Of a stretch of DNA of 20,798 nucleotides, positions 8,001-14,200 are shown in pieces. Position 1 is the stretch's first letter. Every line of letters begins with the position of its first letter. The notes beneath the pieces were generated by a model. It saw only the letters and a program-made list of their open reading frames with translations, searched no databases and was not told the origin of the DNA. This stretch comes from Clostridiales bacterium (GTDB lineage Bacteria; Bacillota; Clostridia; Lachnospirales; WQUN01). The position numbers and the translations under genes were made by a program. Where the stretch lies: NCBI GenBank assembly GCA_031289625.1, contig JAITPB010000060.1, forward strand, positions 1-20,798, in the 5' to 3' direction.

Positions 8001-10460
8001 ATTATTGCGCGCGTCCAGCGCGGCTGCCAGCATGTTTTGCATTGCGTCCCAGCTTGCCGGCGTGTATTGCGGCTGCACTTTAGCCCGCGCCGCCGCGATA
8101 GCCGCGTTTAAAGCGGTTTTGTCTGCCGGTGCGGGCGGTGCGTAAGGAACCAGCGACTCAATCGCACTTGTCAAGCCGTCTTTTGCCGTGGCCAGCCATG
8201 GAAGAATCTCGGCTTCGTCATCGCCGTCCGCCGCGTTTTGCGCGTCGTCAATGGCGTCTTGCGCCGCCATGACAGCTGATTCAACATCGGCCCAGCTTTC
8301 AGGGGTATAGTCCGCCGCAGCCAGCGCGTGGACTTTTGATATTTCCGCTTGCAACGCGTTTATGGCGTCTGAAACGCCGCTGTCAATTATTTCAAGAGGA
8401 AGCAGCGCCATGATCGCGTCTGTCAGCGCCATTTTCGCGGCGTCAGCTTGTTCTTGCGCCGCGTCATTATCGTCATACACGCGCCGCGCTTCTGTCAGCG
8501 CGGCGTCAAACGCCGCCCAACTTTCCGGAGTGTAGTCTGTCTCTTGAAGACTGGACGCGGAATTTATCGCGGCCAGCAATTCTGATTTGTCAACCAGATC
8601 GGGAAGAGCGTCAGGATCCAGCGCCGAAAGCGCCGCGTCAACCTGAGCCTGCGTACTCGGCAGTGTTTTCAGCACCGCCAGCGCGGACTCATACGAAGCG
8701 CCATAACTGCTTTGCGTTTCCTCCGCTCTGATTTCCGCGATTTTCGCCGTCAGACCATCCTTGTTTGCGGGCTGCGCGGGAGCGCTGATGTCCTCATCAC
8801 TGGGAAAATCACCTGTTTTGCTGTACTGCCAGCGCATCACATCGCCGTCTTGCAGTATAATGACATCCGCGCCCAGGCCGGGGAAACTGTTGTTCACGCA
8901 GAATTTCCAGCCGGACAGCGAGCCTTCGTCAAATTCGCTGAGGTAGCCTGCCCGCGTTTCCGCATTGGCGGCGCTTGTGCCGCCATAGGTTGGATCATAC
9001 ACACGACGCAAATAAAAACCGCTCGCGATATTACCGGTTATGTAGTACGGGTTATTAACGCCTGGATATTGCGCTTTCAGCAGTTCCGATACCGCATAGG
9101 CGGCGCTGACGCCTTGTGGGATTGTCATTTGCGTTGGCTCAATGATGTACTCGCCGTTTACGGTAAATTTTTCGACCGAGACCGTGACGGTGGTGTTCCC
9201 CACGGGCGGCATATACGGCGCCGCGGCAATGGTCAGCGTCAGCCGTCTCGTGGTCTGCTGTGTTCCCGCGCCTTTGTTCAGTTGCACAGTAAAATCATAA
9301 CTGCCGTTTGCACCGCCCGTATCATCTGCTGTTCCGGCGATTGCCGCCGTGTAGCTTTCTTTTACGGCCACGGCGGTTACGCCGTTTAAGGCTAAACCGC
9401 TAATGATGGTGTTGATCCTGGCGAGCGTGGCGGATTCATTGCTTATCTCCGCTTGCGCCGCGGTGTAAACAGCGCTTTCAATCAAAATTTTCGCCGCCGA
9501 GATGGCCTCGCCGGCCTCGCCGCTGGATTCGCCAGGCTGGCCGTCCGCGTCGCGCATATTGTACAGAGAATTTTGATTGTTACGGGCCCTGTCATACGCG
9601 GTCAACGCGTAGGCCGCCTGCTCGGTTGTCATTGCGTTGACGCTTCCGCCGCGTTTGAACCCGCCGCCCGCCTCGTCGCGATAAGTCAACAGCGCGTTTA
9701 CATAGCTTACCGCGTCACGTCCGAGTGCGGACAGCGCAACGATGATCTGCGCGTTACCCTCCGCGTCGGTGATTGTTTGGGCGTTTAGCCACGCGATGGC
9801 CTTATCCACAGCTGTTTTGACGCTTGCGCTGCCGCTGTAATAAGGCGCGAGCGCCTGAACCGCCATTGCGGTGATGTCGGCATCGCCCGGCGGCGCGTTA
9901 GACAGGCTCCAACTGCCGTCCGGGATTTGCAGACTGAGAATCCTGTTTACATACTGCGCTGAATCGCCTATGTAGCCTTTCGCGTCGAGCGCGATAAGCG
10001 CGAAGATATCCGCGTTCACCGTTCCTCCCGCTGCGTAGGTCTTAAACCTTGCTGTTAAGTCGCGCCCCTTGTAGTCCGATGCGTCCAGGCCCAGCGCGCT
10101 GACCGCGAGAACCACACGCTCCCAGTCCATCTTTTTGCTGAGGGCTTCCGAGCTTCCGTCTGCAAGCTCCGCGTCCAACGCCGCGAGATAGATTTGCGTC
10201 CATGGGCTGTCCGCCGATTCAAGCCCGGCCCTGGCGCGGGCCAGTACTGCCCATTCTCCGCCGATACTTCCGACAATAGGGCTGTTCGTGCGCGACAATA
10301 TCCACCAGAGCGCGCTGTTCATGGCCGTCTGATACGCCGGCGCTGTTGCTGCGGTGGTTGCGCTGGCCGCCGCCGGCCCATCTATCGCAAACGTTTCTGC
10401 TGAGAAGAGTGAAAAGATTATCGTCAGCGTTAGCAAAACAGAAAAAAATTTTTTGATCAT
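5037..10460 (-). CDS. SLH-anchored surface protein with duplicated intrinsic-factor-like (toroid + DUF4430) modules
   Basis: A 1807-aa protein. Approximate residues: signal peptide 1-26 (…SAETFA); alpha/alpha-toroid 42-305 with SIGGEWAVLARARAG and DGSWSLSN loops; a beta domain 306-420; DUF4430-like 420-550 (SGWKFCVNNSFPG); three FIVAR repeats about 620-847 marked by YTP[EA]SW, plus a degenerate one before them; a second toroid 853-1115; a bacterial Ig-like domain 1125-1220; a second DUF4430-like 1224-1337 (SGWMYMINGV); an Asp-rich linker; a beta domain 1375-1588 (DPAFDLK…DHFSLFYIA) of a type often placed before SLH; an acidic linker; and three SLH domains 1614-1797. Role (inference): wall-anchored capture of cobalamin between toroid and beta domains, as in intrinsic factor, on a FIVAR stalk. 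SLH domains typically bind secondary cell-wall polymer. It is the first gene after the B12 riboswitch. The ATG at 10460 lacks a well-spaced Shine-Dalgarno sequence, but the signal peptide that follows fixes the start. Ligand binding is not proven by the sequence. Confidence 0.9.
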   Translation of the reverse strand: MIKKFFSVLLTLTIIFSLFSAETFAIDGPAAASATTAATAPAYQTAMNSALWWILSRTNSPIVGSIGGEWAVLARARAGLESADSPWTQIYLAALDAELADGSSEALSKKMDWERVVLAVSALGLDASDYKGRDLTARFKTYAAGGTVNADIFALIALDAKGYIGDSAQYVNRILSLQIPDGSWSLSNAPPGDADITAMAVQALAPYYSGSASVKTAVDKAIAWLNAQTITDAEGNAQIIVALSALGRDAVSYVNALLTYRDEAGGGFKRGGSVNAMTTEQAAYALTAYDRARNNQNSLYNMRDADGQPGESSGEAGEAISAAKILIESAVYTAAQAEISNESATLARINTIISGLALNGVTAVAVKESYTAAIAGTADDTGGANGSYDFTVQLNKGAGTQQTTRRLTLTIAAAPYMPPVGNTTVTVSVEKFTVNGEYIIEPTQMTIPQGVSAAYAVSELLKAQYPGVNNPYYITGNIASGFYLRRVYDPTYGGTSAANAETRAGYLSEFDEGSLSGWKFCVNNSFPGLGADVIILQDGDVMRWQYSKTGDFPSDEDISAPAQPANKDGLTAKIAEIRAEETQSSYGASYESALAVLKTLPSTQAQVDAALSALDPDALPDLVDKSELLAAINSASSLQETDYTPESWAAFDAALTEARRVYDDNDAAQEQADAAKMALTDAIMALLPLEIIDSGVSDAINALQAEISKVHALAAADYTPESWADVESAVMAAQDAIDDAQNAADGDDEAEILPWLATAKDGLTSAIESLVPYAPPAPADKTALNAAIAAARAKVQPQYTPASWDAMQNMLAAALDARNNPDTVQDEVDTALTNLTNAIDALVPKPVDVTVTYQTAMNSALSWILSHTSSPVVGTIGGEWAVLARARAGLESADSPWTRIYLAALDAELADESSDALSKKTDWERVVLAVSALGLDTSNYKGRDLTARFRTYAAEGTVNADIFALIALDAKGYAGDAAAYLNRILSLQISDGSWSLSNTAPGDADVTAMAIQALAPYYSGGTNIKTAVDKAIVWLNAQTIADVEGNVQIIVALSALGLDAASYVNALLTYYDEASGGFKRGGFVNAMSTEQGAYALTAYERYRSHQNSLYNMRDAGTQSAQPDSDDAAAVNAAASSLTWYVIRNANADENVITSALNLPAFGENGVTIRWSSNSSHISHTGSVSRPPYISGDQSVTLTADLTKGSAAKTVTFDLTVLALSQNAASISIHFRLVGDEKHTTPDKHKDYSDWIPMTTLDFENAEEVSVYEVFMKAVSDYGLRQVGAGGNYVSSINGLAEFTNGPNSGWMYMINGVHVDRGLQEWFVTNGDTVVWHYVDDHIKEETAWERVFPYGIPDGLGDGDSDSDDPDGSEETVIVSSTEVTVTVINGKASAVIDSDEINAALVKSLEDITNAEAEGEENVTGEIKYQIKGDEGAASVAVDFRAGDLRTIAAEANVVLTIECGIAAMTLDSATLAGLVTGAADDAIIRITSESVAQSQLSSAQNAVVRGDPAFDLKILVGERVVDAFQGVITVFLPYKPSGGIDPESRTVCYLTEDDSAKAMDDVAYNARRSGFIFLTDHFSLFYIAEAPEEQPEETPQEEEAPQDEEMPRDDGWVNPYTDVSETDWHYNAVCYATEKGFMSGVGGGLFAPDTFMSRAMLITVLYRLAGSPAVTEESPFVDVEDSGWYANAVGWGCQEGIVAGYGNGLFGTNDDVTREQMITILYNYAAKTGLDINTAAELIAYSDAGQISGYALNAMQWARGLEIITGRGATILAPQGTSTRAEVAQLLMGFMETFLESQRRLEIG
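7117..7902 (-). repeat. Direct repeat copy 1 (second toroid module)
   Basis: This 786-bp stretch aligns without net gaps to 9547-10332, at a constant offset of 2430 bp (810 codons). Blocks of identical DNA include the shared gcgtcgcgcatatt at one end and cgcgctgttc at the other. By eye the encoded modules are roughly 80-85% identical. It is an intragenic duplication that could recombine in frame. Confidence 0.9.
9547..10332 (-). repeat. Direct repeat copy 2 (first toroid module)
   Basis: This is the partner of 7117-7902. It encodes residues about 43-305, the N-terminal toroid. The lack of net gaps over 262 codons suggests a fairly recent duplication or ongoing gene conversion. Confidence 0.9.
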
Positions 10461-10465
10461 AAAAT

Positions 10466-10499
10466 AACGAGGGCAGCCGCGTCCGCAACCACCCTCGTT
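10466..10499 (-). promoter_or_regulatory. Stem-loop directly upstream of the first start codon
   Basis: An 8-bp perfect stem (AACGAGGG/CCCTCGTT, arms 10492-10499 and 10466-10473) ends five bases before the ATG at 10460. Read leftward it is followed by ATTTT, a weak U tract. Read rightward it is followed by five T. It could be a weak bidirectional terminator or a structure that controls initiation. Its function is unknown. Confidence 0.55.
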
Positions 10500-10517
10500 T
10501 TTGCTGCTGTGCGCTCA

Positions 10518-10555
10518 GAGGATGAGAGCCGCGGGCGCCGCCCTCACCCTCCTTT
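10518..10555 (-). promoter_or_regulatory. Hairpin that buries a strong Shine-Dalgarno sequence in the leader
   Basis: A perfect AAAGGAGG (10548-10555) lies about 90 nt from the only credible start codon. Its GGAGG end is part of a 9-bp stem (10543-10551 with 10518-10526, one G-U pair). No suitably spaced start codon follows it. It may belong to a lost small gene, or act with the next hairpin to bring the site close to the ATG. Confidence 0.45.
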
Positions 10556-10670
10556 CATTATTTTGCGGCATTTGATTTAATCGGCTAAGATTCGTGTGTA
10601 ATGACTACACGCTTTCACCCCTCTCGATGATTTCAGTTATCCCCAATACCACACGCGAACAGGCGGCGCA

Positions 10671-10708
10671 TAAAAAAACACGCCCTATCCGCAATGACAG
10701 GGCGTGTT
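10671..10708 (-). terminator. Riboswitch expression platform: intrinsic terminator
   Basis: Arms 10699-10708 and 10677-10686 form a perfect 10-bp stem (AACACGCCCT/AGGGCGTGTT) with a 12-nt loop, followed in the leftward transcript by seven T. It lies about 40 nt after the cobalamin aptamer and about 210 nt before the first gene, so it fits a B12-controlled off switch. The upstream arm can also form a small GTGTT/AACAC hairpin (about 10704-10716), a possible weak alternative fold. Confidence 0.88.
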
Positions 10709-10747
10709 GAAAACACAAAAACACACATCGCTCCGGTTGGGGAAGCA

Positions 10748-10888
10748 ATTCAATTTCGCAACGTATCTGGCTTATGGGCTTGATAATACTACCGCCCCAT
10801 CACAGTGACCCGCTCGTAGGGATTCTCACCCTATTCCGTGTCTGCGCCGAGGTATGATTACCACGGTGCGCGAACAAACTATTCAATT
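10748..10888 (-). ncRNA. Cobalamin (B12) riboswitch aptamer
   Basis: On the minus strand this region holds the conserved cobalamin core in the right order: GGAATAGGGTGAGAATCCC (arm around 10819-10831), GCGGGTCACTGTGA (around 10800-10813), and the B12 box AAGCCAGATACG (around 10761-10773). The outer arms 10881-10888 and 10748-10755 can pair over 7 of 8 positions as P1. It lies between a promoter and a terminator and precedes a vitamin-transport operon. Established: such riboswitches bind cobalamin and turn off uptake or synthesis genes. I cannot decide the AdoCbl or aquocobalamin subclass by eye. Boundaries are approximate. Confidence 0.9.
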
Positions 10889-10895
10889 TAGATTC

Positions 10896-10924
10896 AGTAA
10901 AACACATCTATTTTTATTTGTCAA
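10896..10924 (-). promoter_or_regulatory. Sigma-A-type promoter of the B12 operon
   Basis: On the minus strand: TTGACA (10924-10919), a 17-nt spacer, then TTTACT (10901-10896; four of six match TATAAT). The predicted transcript starts about 10889, exactly at the riboswitch P1 arm. Confidence 0.75.
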
Positions 10925-10948
10925 GTAAAAATTTTTTTTCGTTAGAAT
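10918..10948 (+). promoter_or_regulatory. Candidate divergent promoter for the FN3 operon
   Basis: Plus strand: TTGTCA (10918-10923) and TAGAAT (10943-10948), each five of six to consensus, but with a long 19-nt spacer. The -35 shares five bases with the -35 of the opposite promoter. This is the best candidate I see upstream of the small ORFs and the 1646-aa gene. Confidence 0.4.
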
Positions 10949-11024
10949 AACACCTAAAAAATACAGGGACACGCTCGCTTTTACCGACTGCTTTTGCTGA
11001 TGCGTTTGGGGGAAGGGGGGCATT

Positions 11025-11051
11025 ATGCCCAAAACCAAGAAATCAACATGA
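11025..11051 (+). CDS. Candidate leader peptide 1 (MPKTKKST)
   Basis: An 8-codon ORF plus stop, with a strong purine-rich site AAGGGGGG (11013-11020) four bases before its ATG. The site and the ATG fall in a small hairpin (GGGCA-TTA-TGCCC, 11018-11030), which could control access. Three Lys and two Thr codons make up most of it. Its stop overlaps the next start as ATGA. Too short to judge by coding statistics; the case rests on the ribosome site and the overlap. Confidence 0.3.
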   Translation: MPKTKKST

Positions 11052-11131
11052 TCCAATACATTCCATGCATTTTTTGGGTGGATTTGAAGGCTAAAAAGGC
11101 GCGTCTGTCCGCGTCTTTTTTCATGCCTTGA
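11048..11131 (+). CDS. Candidate leader peptide 2 (27 aa)
   Basis: A 27-codon ORF starting MIQYIPCIFWVDLK and ending SASFFMP. Its ATG overlaps the stop of peptide 1 by 4 nt (ATGA), the same junction style used twice in the neighbouring B12 operon. The reading frame spans the first terminator-like hairpin (11098-11121) and stops five bases before the second (11136). Translation would therefore affect both. It has no homology I recognise and could be chance. Confidence 0.28.
   Translation: MIQYIPCIFWVDLKAKKARLSASFFMP
11098..11121 (+). terminator. Terminator-like hairpin 1 in the FN3 operon leader
   Basis: Six-base stem GGCGCG/CGCGTC (one G-U), 6-nt loop, then six T. Five A precede it, so it could also act leftward. 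It lies about 100 nt before the first large plus-strand gene. Confidence 0.55.
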
Positions 11132-11135
11132 AGCC

Positions 11136-11157
11136 GCGCTGCCGACAGCGCTTTTTT
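11136..11157 (+). terminator. Terminator-like hairpin 2 in the FN3 operon leader
   Basis: Five-base stem GCGCT/AGCGC with a 6-nt loop, then six T, about 65 nt before the ATG at 11223. Its position after hairpin 1 and before the gene's own ribosome site suggests attenuation rather than the end of a gene. Confidence 0.5.
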
Positions 11158-11222
11158 GCGCGCATATACATACCTGCCATGGACTGGGGAAACCTATAGA
11201 TCAATGGATAGGGGAGAAGAAT

Positions 11223-14200
11223 ATGTCATCTTTCACGCAAAAATCCAAAAGGCGGCGCGCCGCGGCTTACGCCTGTCTGCTGGCCGCGATTGGGTCTCTC
11301 TTGACGCCCCGCATCAGCGTAAAAACCGCGTTCGCGGCGGTCAACAGCATAGGCGTTAGTTTTGAGCGAAGCATGACGGCTGGCACAGACAACGCCGTGC
11401 CCGTGACTCTGTATACAGGCACGGAAGACGATCAGGCGTTTTTGTACTGGCCAATGGATCAGGCAAACGGCTTTGGCTTTTCTCATGGCGTGTATCGATT
11501 AAGCTATTTTATCGACAAAGAAAAGCAAGTGGTCTTCACGGTTGCCAAAAGAGGCAATACCGCCGAGGTTCTTTATGATGTGCTGACTTGGGACACGTCG
11601 CAGCTCATGTATGTTTCCAAGCCGCCCAGCGGATACGATGTCCACACGAACATCGACGGCGGCGGCCTGGCGAATTATATGCCGATTCTTTCTTTTCTGA
11701 GCGGCGAATACAACGTGAGGGATCCAGACTATCAAGTGCTGGATTTTAATGCGGACATGGATACTCTGGCGCCCGGCGCTTCCTTGGGGCCCTCTTTTAC
11801 CGATTTGAAGCCGCACTTTATCATCAAGCCTGACACCGGCTTTTCCTTCCGATACGACAACGCGGTGATTCATTTTAAATGGAACTCCGCGGACGATTCC
11901 CTGTATTATGTGACGAACAAAATGCAGACAGGATATGTGTTCGATTTTACGCTGGAATTCAAAGAACTGAGCGGCGCGTTTGGCGTCGTTGGCACGCAAA
12001 AAATTTTGACTGGCATTTCCAAAGAGACATTTCGGGCGATTCCCTTTGCCAACGACGGTTATACCGCTGCTGGCCCTGCGCTGGACTATGACGTGGACTT
12101 GCATTCACAGATTCGCATTCTGGAGATGGGCGATCCCATAATAGATGAACATCCGGGCGCGCCGGAAAATGAATTGGCCTTGCGGTTTGACATTCCCAAA
12201 GAATATGACGCGGCTGCGCGCGATTTTACAAACACTCCGCTAGGCCCGCTTGCCGTCACCTTGAGCTTGAGCAATCCCATCAGTTCCAATGAGATTCAGA
12301 TCATTCTGGACGACATCCTCACAAACGGCGCGGGAAGCCGTATCAACACTTCCTGCGGCGCTGTTATCAAGAGAGCGGAATTGGTCAGCGCCGATCGCTA
12401 TGAAGTTCGGCTCGGCGATATGCCGGCCGGCGTTCTGTACAATCCGGTCAACATCTCTTTCGCGGGCGGCGGCATCACGGCCAGGCGGACGGACATCGCC
12501 CTCGGTAAAGTCTTTACTTTTTTGAATTATGAGATCATCGCCCAGGACGGGAAATTTTACGCGTTGATACGGCCCTATCAGGGATTTTCCGGCTATTACA
12601 TGCTCAAAAGCGGCAATCCTTCCACGCCCGCCGTCACGCAATACAGCGACGGCGTCCAGCCTTTGATGCTGCCGCTGACCATCAACGCGGCCAACCAAGG
12701 AAGCGCCTATTACCAGGTTTTTTTCAGCCCGGAAAAAGTTTTTGTCAATAATATGACGGACAGCGCCGTTTACTCGCAGGTGCTGTTTTATAAAGCGGAC
12801 AACAGCAAAACCTCTGTCGGCCTTCCCTCCAACTTTCAAATCGTAAACTACGCCCTCTATCCCGATGAAGGCGCCGAAAACGACGAACAGGGGACGCTGG
12901 ATTTTACGCTGCGCTGGGACGTGGGCGATCTGGAGGCAATTCAAACGCTGGCGGCCCAGCAGGACCCGCTGATCATTGAGTACCGCCTCAACCAGTCCCT
13001 GACGCCAAAACTGGACGACGCGCTTCATTATGATACGATCGCTCTTACCATCACGGAGGACAACGGGATATTGAAAGTAAGCTATTCCGACGCCAAGGGG
13101 CGCGTGATGAACACCGCGCAGACAGATTTGCTCACGCGCGCGGAGAACAACAACGGCGTCTTTGGGTATACCTGCTATGCCGAAATGCGTTTTCAGGTTC
13201 CAGCCGCGCTGGAGTACGCCAACCTGCCTGCCGGAACCGTTGTGGATTTTTTGTATCCCAATATTTATTTCCTGAATGTCGCTCCGATTTTGCTGAACGG
13301 TTATCCGCTGGACATCACCGCTTCCCTGTTTGACAGCATGACGCTGAACGATCTTTCCAAGCCGCTCGTCCCGCCGCCGCAGAATTTGACCGCGTTCAAT
13401 CCTGTGACGTCCGACAATCCGCAAGAGGTTTCTGTGCAGGTTTCCTATGTCATTCCCGGGGAAAAACTGCGGGACTTTTTCAACAGCCAGTACCCGTACC
13501 CGGAAAAAGACGCCTCAGTGAATCTATACATCAGCCAAAATGAAAAAGCCCTGCGCGACACGTTCCTGCACTATAACTTGGCGGATCGCCGCGTGCATTC
13601 CGTGGCTTTTCCCTATGACGCCGCAAGCGGCGGCAGATTAATTTTTTCCGAGATCAACGGCCAGCCGCCTATGCCCGCCCCGCCGGGTTACACAGACGCA
13701 CGGGACGCGCTGCGGCGAGGCAAAATCGTTTCTATCGAAAAAATCAGTTTATCGGATCAAGATTTTCAAAGTTTGCTGACAGACGGTTTTTCCTTTCAAA
13801 TGGTTTTAACATTAGACGGGCTGGACAAAAACCAAAAGTATTATTTCTGCGCGGACATTGTGGCGGCGGAAAAAGACAGCGGCGCGATCCAGCTGGAACA
13901 GGAATCCCACCTGTCCGCATTGGCGGCTGTTACCACCATCGGCGATAAGGAAACGCCGGGCGTGTATGAGCACATTCCTCCTGCGCCCGTGCTGAACAAA
14001 GAAAATGTCAGCCTAAACATGGCGGTCATTCTGTGGGATCCGATTTTAGGCGGTTCCGAAGCGGACGGCGTCATTGAATATGAAATAATCCGCCTGCAAG
14101 ATGTGCAGACGCCCGCGGGCTTGCTCAACACCCGCGATCCCTTTGAAACATTTTACGCACGCCTGGATGACTTCGAAAAGGCGGGCTGGCGCACGGACAA

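Noticed and set aside
10515..10571. An 18-codon minus-strand ORF in the B12 leader (MPQNNERRVRAAPAALIL)
   Set aside because: No ribosome site precedes its ATG, and the strong AAAGGAGG lies inside it rather than before it. Its sequence is explained by the hairpin.
11028..11090. CCCAAAA/TTTTGGG long-loop stem in the FN3 leader
   Set aside because: The loop is about 40 nt and the stem is AT-rich; it may be part of a larger leader fold but is not convincing as a separate element.
11499..13424. Long minus-strand open frames (up to 394 codons) opposite the FN3 genes
   Set aside because: They mirror the plus-strand genes, have Arg/His-rich and Val/Ile-biased compositions with no domain, and lack upstream ribosome sites. 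The plus-strand frames carry signal peptides and recognisable FN3 modules.
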